Part shown: piece by piece, positions 1-8,823 of the stretch
Layout: each line of letters starts with the position of its first letter
Position numbering within the stretch: position 1 is the first letter of the stretch
DNA from: JBAPUB01 sp049282455
GTDB taxonomy: Bacteria > Actinomycetota > Actinomycetes > JAHEKZ01
Direction: 5' to 3'
Assembly: GCA_049282455.1 (NCBI GenBank)
Contig: JBAPUB010000359.1
Coordinates: forward strand, 1-23,768
Length of the DNA: 23,768 nt
Position numbers and translations under genes: made by a program
The notes under the pieces: model-generated
Told to the model about the DNA's origin: nothing
What the model saw: the letters and a program-made list of their open reading frames with translations, nothing else
Databases searched by the model: none

Positions 1-477
1 GTACAGCACGATGCACCCGAGGAACACCACCAGGCCGGTCAGCGCCTTCTGGGTGATCGCCTGGCCCCATGAGGGACCGATCACGGTCGTGGAGACGTCG
101 TTCAACGGCGTCCCACAGGCCTTCGACAGTGACGTGGCGACTGTCGCACTGCGTTCGGGAACGAGGGAGACGGTCTGGACCCGGATGTCGCGCCCGCTTG
201 AGCCGGTCACCTCGGTGACGATCGGGACGACGTCGGTGACCCCGGCGTCGACCACCGCGGTGCGCGCGGTCTCGACCGAGCAGGTCTCGCTGGGCACCGT
301 GAAGACCGACCCGCCCGTGAACTCCACGCCGAAGTTGAGCCCTCGGATCGCCAGCGACCCGACTGCGATCACCAGCAGGATCGCCGAGATCGCGTACCAG
401 CGGCGCTGGTTGGCCACGACGTTGAACGAGACGTCGCCGCGGTACAGGTTGTTGCCCAGCTGCGATACGCGAGACAC
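1..477 (-). CDS. secF: Protein translocase subunit SecF (N-terminal part, cut by window edge)
   Basis: SecF is an inner-membrane partner of SecD that uses the proton gradient to help SecYEG complete export of preproteins. I translated 159 codons from a GTG at 477 to the window edge. Residues about 29-44 form the first membrane helix. They are followed by the family motif FGVEFTGG and, later, an SxxGPxWG-like stretch (VIGPSWG) just before the second membrane helix begins (VVFLGCIVLY). The GTG lies one base after the secD stop (479-481), so the two genes are probably co-translated. The C-terminal two thirds, with the remaining helices, lie outside the window. Identity is secure from motifs and position after secD. 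Confidence 0.95.
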   Translation of the reverse strand, partial: MSRVSQLGNNLYRGDVSFNVVANQRRWYAISAILLVIAVGSLAIRGLNFGVEFTGGSVFTVPSETCSVETARTAVVDAGVTDVVPIVTEVTGSSGRDIRVQTVSLVPERSATVATSLSKACGTPLNDVSTTVIGPSWGQAITQKALTGLVVFLGCIVLY

Positions 478-478
478 G

Positions 479-2215
<1,737 letters not shown>

Positions 2216-2265
2216 CGATTCCCCATTCCTCGCACCTGGTCAAGCCAAGGAAGTATCCCTGACGG

Positions 2266-2280
2266 GCCGGGGTGCCCGGC
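2266..2280 (-). other. Compact hairpin between yajC and secD
   Basis: GCCGGG-GTG-CCCGGC on the plus strand is a perfect 6-bp stem with a 3-base loop. It lies just after the yajC stop (2290-2292) and about 50 bp before secD. No U-tract follows on the minus strand, so it is not a classical intrinsic terminator. It could tune readthrough or mRNA stability in the yajC-secDF transcript. Confidence 0.4.
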
Positions 2281-2289
2281 GTAGCGGGG

Positions 2290-2577
2290 TCAGTCCGGGC
2301 GCGCCGCGTCGTCTTCGGTCGGCGCGGGCCGGACCCGGCCGATGGCCGCCTTGACCATGCGCAGCTCGACGCCCGGCGCCACGCTGACGCTCACCTCGTC
2401 GTCGTCGACCTGGGTCAAGGTGCCGATCAGCCCCGACGTCGTGATGACGTCGAGGCCAGGACTCAACGACTGCCGCAGAGCCAGAGCGTCTCGTTGCCGC
2501 CGTTGGGCGGGGCGGATGATCAGGAACCACAGGGCGACGAGCGGCAGCACCAGGATCAGCAGCTGGTTGGCCCCCAT
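2290..2577 (-). CDS. yajC: Preprotein translocase accessory subunit YajC
   Basis: YajC is a small membrane protein associated with the SecDF complex. The 95-residue protein starts at an ATG at 2577 with an AAGGAG Shine-Dalgarno sequence about 7 bases upstream. Upstream in-frame codons to about 2766 run into ruvB and are not part of the gene. It has one membrane helix (about residues 5-21), followed by the typical IIRPAQRR stretch and a small soluble domain with the family signature DVITTSGLIGTL. It sits 32 bp after ruvB and 74 bp before secD, the usual actinobacterial order. Confidence 0.95.
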   Translation of the reverse strand: MGANQLLILVLPLVALWFLIIRPAQRRQRDALALRQSLSPGLDVITTSGLIGTLTQVDDDEVSVSVAPGVELRMVKAAIGRVRPAPTEDDAARPD

Positions 2578-2609
2578 GGAGGTCTCCTTCGATGGCCGGG
2601 GGACCGACC

Positions 2610-3701
2610 CTACAAGCCGGTCGTGACCGACGAGCCACCGTCGTCGTCCGGGGCGTCGAAGAGGCTGTCGCCGACCTCGGGACCGCGGGGTGGACGCAGT
2701 CCGAGGTGCCGCCATGCAGCCGGGGTGGCCACCCGCCCGCGGGGAGTGCGTGCCAGGAACCCGCACCGGACGAGGAACGGCTCGGCGACCTCCTCGACGG
2801 TCTCGCGCTCCTCGCCCACGGCGACCGCGAGGGTGGACGCACCCACCGGGCCGCCGCCGAACCCCTCGACCAGGGCCCGCAGCACCGCACGGTCCAGCCG
2901 GTCGAGGCCCCTGGCGTCAACCTCGTACACGAGCAGCGCCGCCTGGGCGGTCGCTGCGTCGACGACGCCGTCGCCACGCACCTGAGCGAAGTCACGGACC
3001 CGGCGCAGTAGCCGGTTGGCCACGCGCGGCGTGCCCCGAGAGCGCCCCGCGATCTCCGTGGCCCCCTCGTCGGTCAACGACACGTCGAGGAGCTGGGCAG
3101 ACCGCCGCAGGACGTGCTCGAGCTCCTCGGCTTCGTAGAAGTCCAGGTGCGCGGTGAAGCCGAACCGGTCCCGCAGAGGGCTGGGGAGCAGCCCGGCGCG
3201 GGTGGTTGCTCCCACGAGAGTGAATCGCGGCAGGTCGAGGGGGATGGCGGTGGCGCCCGGACCCTTGCCGACGACGACGTCGACGCGGAAGTCCTCCATG
3301 GCCAGGTACAGCATCTCCTCGACGGGTCGGGCGAGCCGATGGATCTCGTCGACGAAGAGCACCTCACCGTCGGACAGCGAGGACAGCACGGCAGCGAGGT
3401 CGCCAGCGTGCTGGATGGCTGGCCCACTGGTGATCCGCAGCGGGACGCCGACCTCGCCGGCGATGATCATCGCCAGGGTGGTCTTGCCCAGACCCGGCGG
3501 GCCGGACAGCAGGACGTGGTCCGGTGAGCCCCCTCGCTGGTGGGCGGCTTCCAGGACCAGGCTCAGCTGTTCGCGCACGCGGTGCTGGCCGATGAACTCG
3601 TCGAGGCTCTTGGGGCGCAGCGCGGCCTCGGCAGCACGGTCGTCGGGCTCGGCGAGGCCGTCGAGCAGCCGCGCGGACTCGAAGTCGCCGGTCTCGGTCA
3701 T
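2610..3701 (-). CDS. ruvB: Holliday junction branch-migration helicase RuvB
   Basis: RuvB is the hexameric AAA+ motor that moves Holliday junctions together with RuvA. The 363-residue protein contains Walker A GPPGLGKTT (67-75), Walker B with DEIH (118-121), sensor-1 GATTRAG (164-170) and the arginine finger region SPLRDRFG (174-181). The C-terminal winged-helix DNA-binding part has the family motif TPRGRVATP. The ATG at 3701 overlaps the ruvA stop by four bases (ATGA), so translation is coupled. The short acidic tail after residue about 340 is typical variation. It is probably SOS-induced through the LexA box upstream of ruvC. Confidence 0.98.
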   Translation of the reverse strand: MTETGDFESARLLDGLAEPDDRAAEAALRPKSLDEFIGQHRVREQLSLVLEAAHQRGGSPDHVLLSGPPGLGKTTLAMIIAGEVGVPLRITSGPAIQHAGDLAAVLSSLSDGEVLFVDEIHRLARPVEEMLYLAMEDFRVDVVVGKGPGATAIPLDLPRFTLVGATTRAGLLPSPLRDRFGFTAHLDFYEAEELEHVLRRSAQLLDVSLTDEGATEIAGRSRGTPRVANRLLRRVRDFAQVRGDGVVDAATAQAALLVYEVDARGLDRLDRAVLRALVEGFGGGPVGASTLAVAVGEERETVEEVAEPFLVRCGFLARTPRGRVATPAAWRHLGLRPPRGPEVGDSLFDAPDDDGGSSVTTGL

Positions 3702-4309
3702 CGTGGTCCCAGGCTGCGCAGGGCAGCGCGCAGCAGCGCACCGACGTCGACAGCGCCATCGGCCGCCACCATCGCCTGCGCCTCGGGCGCGACCGCGTCG
3801 ACGGCCCGGGCGGCCTCACCCGCCGACCAGCCCAGACTGACCAGCGCCGCCTGCACCTGCTCGGCCCAGGGGGCGTCGGGGACGGGCGAGGCGCCGACTC
3901 CGGCCGACGGCGGTCCCAGCCTGTCCTTCAGCTCGAGGACCAGCCGCTGTGCACCCTTGCGACCGATCCCGGGCACGGCGGTGAGCGCGGCCAGGTCGTC
4001 GCGGGCCACGATGCCCCGCAGCGCATCGGGCCGGTGGACGGCTAGCACCGCCTGGGCCAGGCGCGGACCGACGCCCGTGACCGACTGCAGCTGGTCGAAG
4101 ACGGTGCGCTCGTCGTCATCGGCGAAGCCGAAGAGGGTCAGGGAGTCCTCGCGGACCACCAGGGCGGTGGACAGCTGCGCGGCCTCACCCGTGCGCAGGC
4201 TGGCCAGCGTGGGGGGCGTGCACATGACCGTCAGGCCCACCCCGCCCACGTCGACCACGGCGTGGTCACCGCGCACGGCCGCGACCCGGCCCGAGACGAA
4301 CGCGATCAT
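3698..4309 (-). CDS. ruvA: Holliday junction DNA helicase subunit RuvA
   Basis: RuvA binds the four-way junction and loads RuvB. The 203-residue protein has the N-terminal OB-fold (starting MIAFVSGRV), two helix-hairpin-helix segments in the middle (VTGVGPRLAQAVL and VPGIGRKGAQRL) and a C-terminal three-helix domain that contacts RuvB (SLGWSAGEA). The length is normal for the family. The ATG at 4309 overlaps the ruvC stop by four bases, and the stop overlaps the ruvB start by four bases, so ruvC-ruvA-ruvB reads as one tightly coupled operon. Confidence 0.98.
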   Translation of the reverse strand: MIAFVSGRVAAVRGDHAVVDVGGVGLTVMCTPPTLASLRTGEAAQLSTALVVREDSLTLFGFADDDERTVFDQLQSVTGVGPRLAQAVLAVHRPDALRGIVARDDLAALTAVPGIGRKGAQRLVLELKDRLGPPSAGVGASPVPDAPWAEQVQAALVSLGWSAGEAARAVDAVAPEAQAMVAADGAVDVGALLRAALRSLGPR

Positions 4310-4830
4310 CGAGCGGCCTCGGCCTGCCGGCGGACGGCGTCAGCGATGCGCTGCTGGGCTCCGCCGCGCCAGACGTGGCAGATCGCCAGAGCCAGCGCGT
4401 CTGCGGCGTCGGCCGGACGTGGGGTCTCGGTCAGCCGCAGCAGACGGGTCACCATCGCACCCACCTGTGCCTTGTCCGCGCGACCGTGGCCGGTGACCGC
4501 AGCCTTCACCTCGCTGGGAGTGTGGAGGGCGACCGGGATCCCGCGCCGAGCCGCAGCCGCCATCACGACCCCGGAGACCTGGGCCACGCCCATGACGGTG
4601 CGGACGTTGTGCTGGCTGAAGACCCTCTCGACCGCCACGGCCTCGGGCTGGTAGCGGTCGATCCACGCGTCGACGACGCGCTCCACCGCTACCAGGCGCA
4701 GGGCCACGTCGGTGTCCGGCGAGGTGCGGACGACGTCGACCGCCACGAGGGTGAGCGGTCGCCCGACACTGCCGTCGACGACGCCCAGGCCGCACCGGGT
4801 GAGTCCGGGGTCGATCCCGAGGACCCGCAC
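4306..4830 (-). CDS. ruvC: Crossover junction endodeoxyribonuclease RuvC
   Basis: RuvC resolves Holliday junctions by paired nicks. I chose the GTG at 4830, giving 174 residues starting MRVLGIDPG. AGGGAGG sits 5 bases upstream of it, while a second GTG at 4836 overlaps that Shine-Dalgarno and longer in-frame extensions add unrelated sequence. The four acidic catalytic residues are visible: Asp7 in GIDPG, Glu68 in AVERVF, and Asp141 and Asp144 in PADAADALA. It is the first gene of ruvCAB, with a LexA-type operator about 65 bases upstream. The usual upstream neighbour yebC is displaced by two inserted genes. Confidence 0.97.
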   Translation of the reverse strand: MRVLGIDPGLTRCGLGVVDGSVGRPLTLVAVDVVRTSPDTDVALRLVAVERVVDAWIDRYQPEAVAVERVFSQHNVRTVMGVAQVSGVVMAAAARRGIPVALHTPSEVKAAVTGHGRADKAQVGAMVTRLLRLTETPRPADAADALALAICHVWRGGAQQRIADAVRRQAEAAR

Positions 4831-4893
4831 GCGCACCTCCCTCTGCTGACCTGCGTTCGCGCAGGGACGAGATCGGGCCGGGGGGACGCACCC

Positions 4894-4907
4894 CGAACAC
4901 CTGTTCG
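4894..4907 (-). promoter_or_regulatory. LexA (SOS) operator upstream of ruvCAB
   Basis: CGAACACCTGTTCG matches the Gram-positive/mycobacterial SOS box CGAAC-N4-GTTCG exactly. On the minus strand it reads CGAACAGGTGTTCG. A possible minus-strand -10 hexamer TAGCGT (4918 to 4913) lies just upstream, so the transcription start would fall within the box. I see no convincing -35. LexA control of ruvCAB is known in mycobacteria, which supports the call. Binding here is inferred from sequence. Confidence 0.88.
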
Positions 4908-5002
4908 ACGAAACGCTACCCGTGTCTCGCCGGAGCACCCGACCCGACGCGCCGACCCTTACGAGTTGTCCGGCGGTGTGCGCACCCCTGCGTGAGTAAC
5001 GC

Positions 5003-5032
5003 CTGACACGCAGCCGCCCGCGGGCCTACGCT
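5003..5032 (+). promoter_or_regulatory. Candidate sigma-A-type promoter for the Asp-box protein gene
   Basis: CTGACA (5003-5008) and TACGCT (5027-5032) are separated by 18 bases. The predicted start near 5039 would give a leader of about 40 bases to the GTG at 5078. This is a pattern match only. Confidence 0.4.
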
Positions 5033-5077
5033 CCGCCCCAGGCGGGACCGTCCCAGGCCCCGGGAACGAGGTGGATC

Positions 5078-6541
5078 GTGGCGCTGAGCAGGTTTGGCAA
5101 GGTCTTGGTGGCGGTCGTGGCGGGGGTCCTCCTCGCCGTGGTCGCTGCCGGCGGACTGCAGGCGCTTCGAGGGGGGAACGCCACCTCCGGCGCGGGGCGG
5201 ACGCTGCCGGCCGCCGCACCCGCGGGCGAGGCGGGCGACTCCGGCGCCGAGCTCGCCAGCGGCAAGGCACGTCAGGAGGCGGCGCTCACGGCACCCCAGG
5301 TGCGCACCGCCGTGCTGGCGGCGCCAGCTTCTGGCTGGTCCGGCTCGAGTCTGTTCAATGCGACCGGCAACGACTGGGAGCCGGCCGTCGCTGCTGCACC
5401 GAACAGTGGCTACACCTACCTGCTCACCACTCGCTACGGAGGGGCCAAGGCCTGCAAGTCGGCGTGCCCCGACCCGGCGCTGATCCTCAGGGTCAGCAGC
5501 GACTACGGCAAGACCTGGGGTGCGGAGTCGTTCCTCTGCGCGTGCAAGAACGTCAAGGCGCAGAACGACCCCGAGCTGGTCGTGCTGCCCAACGGCACGG
5601 TCTACGCGGCATGGATGAACGACTGGCGGATCGTGTTCTCCAAGTCGACCGACAAGGGCAAGACCTGGTCGACTCCCGTACCTGTCATCGGCAACCTGTC
5701 GTGGTCGGACAAGCCGATGCTCGTCTCGTCGCCGGACGGCAACAACGTGTTCATCGCCTTCAACAAGAGCGACGCGATCGTGGCGGTGTCGCGCAATGCC
5801 GGCGCCACCTGGACCCAGGTGACGACCGAGGCGAACGGCCGGTACCACTTCGCCAACGGCGGGGCGTACCTGCCCAACGGCACCATCGTGTTCAGTGAGG
5901 TCGCATACGCGCAGGACTCGACGGGACCCAGCACCGTGCAGGTCCACCGGTCGACCGACAACGGCGCGACCTGGCAGGTCGTCACCGTCGACACCATGCA
6001 GGAGATGCCGCACTGCACATCGGCAGGCTGTGGCATCGACTACTACGGCCCACAGGCGGTCGTCGGCAGTGACGCGAACAACCAGCTCGTCCTGGCGTAC
6101 AACGGCAACTCGACCGCTCTCGCCCCGCAGCGGGCCTACGTCCGGACGTCCAGCGACTCCGGCGCCACGTGGTCGGCCCGCACCGACGTCACCGGCGCCA
6201 GCGGTGCCGGATCCGGCGTGGCAGGTGCCGGCTTCCCGGCGGTCGCAGCGACCGGTTCGGGTGACTTCCGGATGTACTTCATGGACGACCGCTCCGGCAC
6301 GGCCGCCTGGAACACCTGGTTCACCCGCAGCACCAACGGCGGCACCACGTGGTCTGCCCCGGTTCGGCTCAGTGACGCGACGACAGGTCCGGTCTACGTC
6401 AACGCCCAGGGCTTCGCCCAGCCTTACGGCGACTACGGCCAGATCGCGGCACGCGCCGACGGTGGCACGATCGCGGTTTGGGGCGCCGGCGTCTCGTACA
6501 CCGGCCCGGGCGGTACGTGGGTCAACCGCACGACTCCGTAG
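5078..6541 (+). CDS. Secreted Asp-box (BNR/sialidase-like) beta-propeller protein
   Basis: This 487-residue exported protein is of unknown substrate. Residues about 8-25 form a hydrophobic signal or anchor segment, followed by an Ala/Gly-rich linker to about residue 85. Six Asp-box repeats of the form S-x-D/N-x-G-x-T-W follow, at about 140, 190, 238, 292, 358 and 418, which fits a six-bladed sialidase-like propeller. Six cysteines in three close pairs (126/130, 154/156, 313/318) suggest disulfides outside the cell. I see no FRIP motif and cannot place the sialidase arginine triad, so an enzymatic role is unproven; a glycan-binding or structural role is equally possible. GTG start at 5078 has GAGG upstream. 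It is convergent with the DUF222 gene, with only 17 bp between. Confidence 0.85.
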   Translation: MALSRFGKVLVAVVAGVLLAVVAAGGLQALRGGNATSGAGRTLPAAAPAGEAGDSGAELASGKARQEAALTAPQVRTAVLAAPASGWSGSSLFNATGNDWEPAVAAAPNSGYTYLLTTRYGGAKACKSACPDPALILRVSSDYGKTWGAESFLCACKNVKAQNDPELVVLPNGTVYAAWMNDWRIVFSKSTDKGKTWSTPVPVIGNLSWSDKPMLVSSPDGNNVFIAFNKSDAIVAVSRNAGATWTQVTTEANGRYHFANGGAYLPNGTIVFSEVAYAQDSTGPSTVQVHRSTDNGATWQVVTVDTMQEMPHCTSAGCGIDYYGPQAVVGSDANNQLVLAYNGNSTALAPQRAYVRTSSDSGATWSARTDVTGASGAGSGVAGAGFPAVAATGSGDFRMYFMDDRSGTAAWNTWFTRSTNGGTTWSAPVRLSDATTGPVYVNAQGFAQPYGDYGQIAARADGGTIAVWGAGVSYTGPGGTWVNRTTP

Positions 6542-6558
6542 TGGCGACGGCGAGCGTC

Positions 6559-7809
6559 TCAGGGGCCGCGTGGTGGGCAGTGCAGCCGCTGGCCCGCCGG
6601 ACCCGTCGCCTCCAGTGCGCCGTTCGACCCGGCCACTGGATCCACGACGGCCAGCCGCCAGCCGCCCTCGTGGGCCAACCGGTGGTGGTGTCGACAGAGC
6701 AAGACGGCGTTGCCTAGGTCGCTGCGACCACCGCGCGACCACGCGACGACGTGGTGGGCATCGGTGTAGCGCGCTGCACGGCCGCACCCCGGCCACCGGC
6801 ACCCGCCGTCACGGACGGCGAGCGCGCGCCGTTGGGCCGAGGAGAACAGCCGCTGGTCGCGGCCGAGGTCCAACGGCACGTGGCCCGGGCCCATCACGAT
6901 CCGGGCGACCGTTGCGTCGCACCCGAGGCGCTCCAAGGTCGCGTCTGGAAGTGGTGCTCCCCCGCCTACCGGGAGCCGCACCGAGGCCGGTGGCGCAGAG
7001 GTGTCCCCCACCAACCGCTCGAACGGGACCACGACCTCGACGTGCGCAGCCGAGCCTGACAGGACCGGAAGGGAGCCTGAGGCGACCGCTATCCGCGCCA
7101 GCTCCACCAAGCCGTCGGCCCGGCGTTGCGCAGCGCTTCGGGCGTCGGACGCGTCGGTCGGCACCAGGAACGGGGCCAGGGCACTGGTGACGACGGCGGT
7201 CGCCTCGGCGTCGAGCAGGCCTTCGACGGCGGTCATGCCGTCGAGGAGCGGGGACAGGTGCAGGAATCGACGCTCGAACTGCGCCTGCGCCTCGGCCGCT
7301 CCGCCGTCAGGGTCGACCGCGTGACGCAGCGCCTGACCAGCTGCACGCAGCTGGGCGACATCCACCCGTCCGGCTAGGTCGGTCAGGAGGTCGGTGGCCT
7401 CCTGCCGACGGTCGAGCGGCACGACTCGCGAGGCACGCTCGATGGCGCGCACGTGGTCGTAGGTGACGGCGCCCCCGCGCAGGTCGTCCACCGCAGTCTT
7501 GAGCTCTGCGGCAGCCCCGCGGGCGATCCGCACCCGCTCACCGGCGTCGCCGGGTGCCAGGCGCAGCGCCCCCCGCAGCCAGGCGTCGGTGGAGCGGGCA
7601 CCGTGCAGGGTCTCGCCGTCTCCGTACGCGTCGAAGCGCTGCAGCGCGTCGGCGAACGTGGCCTCGGTCGCGTCGACGATGCGGCGCAGACCAACCAGCC
7701 AGGCGGCACGCTCCTCGGGCGAGGCCGCGCGCTCAACGGCTGCGGTCAGGGAACGGACGGCGTCCAGCGCACCGGCGACTTCAGGCGGAAGGCTCGATGG
7801 CTGGTACAC
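6559..7809 (-). CDS. DUF222 and HNH endonuclease-domain protein (13E12 repeat family type)
   Basis: The 416-residue protein has an N-terminal helical DUF222 region (about 10-260) and a complete C-terminal HNH domain. CxxPGC is at 337-342, HH at 352-353, and the LCxxHHxxxxH stretch ends near 380. This arrangement defines the actinobacterial 13E12-type family, often multicopy and in Mycobacterium tuberculosis linked to SOS control. The biochemical role is not established; nuclease activity is inferred from the intact motif. I chose GTG 7809 because AGGAG lies 4-5 bases upstream, whereas the in-frame GTG at 7842 lacks a Shine-Dalgarno. A strong promoter and LexA operator sit upstream. It lies between yebC and ruvC, where these two genes are normally neighbours. 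Confidence 0.9.
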   Translation of the reverse strand: MYQPSSLPPEVAGALDAVRSLTAAVERAASPEERAAWLVGLRRIVDATEATFADALQRFDAYGDGETLHGARSTDAWLRGALRLAPGDAGERVRIARGAAAELKTAVDDLRGGAVTYDHVRAIERASRVVPLDRRQEATDLLTDLAGRVDVAQLRAAGQALRHAVDPDGGAAEAQAQFERRFLHLSPLLDGMTAVEGLLDAEATAVVTSALAPFLVPTDASDARSAAQRRADGLVELARIAVASGSLPVLSGSAAHVEVVVPFERLVGDTSAPPASVRLPVGGGAPLPDATLERLGCDATVARIVMGPGHVPLDLGRDQRLFSSAQRRALAVRDGGCRWPGCGRAARYTDAHHVVAWSRGGRSDLGNAVLLCRHHHRLAHEGGWRLAVVDPVAGSNGALEATGPAGQRLHCPPRGP

Positions 7810-7918
7810 GACGCTCCTCGACGGCGCGGACTGCAGGCTCACCTGCAGCTCGGGCCGCGAGTGCAGCCGACAACTCGCGTCTCCGACGGAACACCGGTTT
7901 CGAAATCACCCTCAGCAT
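7781..7918 (-). CDS. Possible 45-residue leader ORF ahead of the DUF222 gene
   Basis: An ATG at 7918 opens a 45-codon frame beginning MLRVISKPVFRRRREL. It is arginine- and alanine-rich and ends at 7781-7783, overlapping the DUF222 start by 29 bases. Its third-position GC is only about 60 percent, well below the neighbouring genes, which argues against a conserved protein. It has no good Shine-Dalgarno. Its start overlaps the stop of a seven-codon ORF just upstream. It may act by coupling translation rather than through its product, or may be chance. Confidence 0.25.
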   Translation of the reverse strand: MLRVISKPVFRRRRELSAALAARAAGEPAVRAVEERRVPAIEPSA

Positions 7919-7935
7919 CGCTGCGCGAGGAGCAT
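7912..7935 (-). other. Possible seven-codon leader ORF in the SOS-controlled transcript
   Basis: An ATG at 7935 preceded by AGGA about 8 bases upstream encodes MLLAQRC and stops at 7912-7914. The stop overlaps the next ATG (ATGCTGA arrangement). It is the first start codon after the predicted transcription start. It is too short to judge by composition. Confidence 0.25.
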
Positions 7936-7963
7936 CGACCGGTTCCTGATCAAAGGTCGGCAG

Positions 7964-7981
7964 TTCGAACAGGTGTTCGAA
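7964..7981 (-). promoter_or_regulatory. Perfect LexA (SOS) operator of the DUF222/HNH gene
   Basis: TTCGAACAGGTGTTCGAA is a perfect inverted repeat with 7-base arms and a 4-base centre, matching the mycobacterial SOS consensus TCGAAC-N4-GTTCGA. It abuts the -10 hexamer of the promoter at 7981-8009, sharing one base, so bound LexA would cover the transcription start. Its 15-base core is identical to that of the ruvC box, including the AGGT centre. Confidence 0.92.
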
Positions 7982-8009
7982 GTCTAGCTCGCTCCCGCCA
8001 CCCCGTCAA
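7981..8009 (-). promoter_or_regulatory. Sigma-A-type promoter of the DUF222/HNH gene
   Basis: On the minus strand TTGACG (8009 to 8004) and TAGACT (7986 to 7981) are separated by exactly 17 bases. This is the best housekeeping promoter match I found in the window. The predicted start near 7974 lies inside the LexA box. The leader to GTG 7809 is about 165 bases, unusually long here, and contains two short overlapping ORFs. Confidence 0.75.
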
Positions 8010-8031
8010 CCGCCGTCCCCAAGCACTCGCG

Positions 8032-8793
8032 TCAGCCGACTGCGGCCATGACCTCGTCGGAGACGTCGAAGTTGGCCCATACGTTCTGGACGTCGTCGGA
8101 GTCCTCGAGGGCGTCGATGAGCCGGAAGACGGCCGTCGCACCGTCCTGGTCGAGAGCCACGGTGACGCTCGGCACGAAGGAGGCCTCGGCCGACTCGTAC
8201 TCGATCCCAGCATCCTGAAGCGCGCTCCGGACGGCGACCAGGTCCGTGGGCTCGCTCACGACCTCAAAGGACTCGCCGAGGTCGTTGACCTCCTCGGCTC
8301 CCGCGTCGAGGACGGCGGTGAGCACCGTGTCCTCGTCGACGGGTCCGGCATCCTGCTCGTTGGCCACCAAGATGATGCCTTTGCGCGTGAACAGGTAGGA
8401 CACCGAGCCGGGGTCGGCCATCGAGCCGCCGTTGCGGGTCATCGCCACGCGGACCTCGCTGGCTGCGCGGTTGCGGTTGTCGGTCAGGCACTCGATCAGG
8501 ACGGCCACGCCATGGGGCCCGTACCCCTCGTACATGATCGTCTGGTACTCGGCACCGCCGGCCTCGAGGCCGGCGCCCCGCTTGACCGCACGGTCGATGT
8601 TGTCGTTGGGGACCGAGCTCTTCTTGGCCTTGACAATGGCGTCGTACAGCGTCGGGTTGGCGGCCGGGTCGGCGCCGCCCACTCGCGCGGCGACCTCGAC
8701 GTTCTTGATGAGCTTGGCGAACAGCTTGCCGCGCTTGGCGTCGACCACGGCCTTCTTGTGCTTGGTGGTCGCCCACTTGGAGTGGCCGGACAT
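8032..8793 (-). CDS. yebC: YebC/PmpR family (TACO1-type) regulatory or translation factor
   Basis: YebC-family proteins have been described as DNA-binding regulators, and more recently as translation factors that relieve ribosome stalling at proline-rich sequences. The 253-residue protein starts with the invariant MSGHSKWATTKHKKAVVDAKRGK and contains the family segment YEGYGPHGVAVLIECLTDNRNR. It ends in the usual acidic domain (DALEDSDDVQNVWANFDVSDE). The ATG at 8793 has AGGAGG upstream. It follows pdxT by 30 bp on the same strand, and in most actinobacteria would be followed by ruvC. Here the DUF222 gene intervenes. Confidence 0.97.
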   Translation of the reverse strand: MSGHSKWATTKHKKAVVDAKRGKLFAKLIKNVEVAARVGGADPAANPTLYDAIVKAKKSSVPNDNIDRAVKRGAGLEAGGAEYQTIMYEGYGPHGVAVLIECLTDNRNRAASEVRVAMTRNGGSMADPGSVSYLFTRKGIILVANEQDAGPVDEDTVLTAVLDAGAEEVNDLGESFEVVSEPTDLVAVRSALQDAGIEYESAEASFVPSVTVALDQDGATAVFRLIDALEDSDDVQNVWANFDVSDEVMAAVG

Positions 8794-8823
8794 CGGTGAA
8801 CGCCTCCTGATCTGTGCCGCGGG

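Noticed and set aside
4916..6802. A 628-codon minus-strand open frame opposite the Asp-box gene
   Set aside because: The plus-strand product has a signal sequence and six Asp-boxes; the minus-strand product shows no domain and overlaps the ruvC promoter and the DUF222 3' end.
6542..8031. The DUF222/HNH region as a complete insertion sequence
   Set aside because: There is no transposase, and I found no terminal inverted repeats or target-site duplication flanking it.
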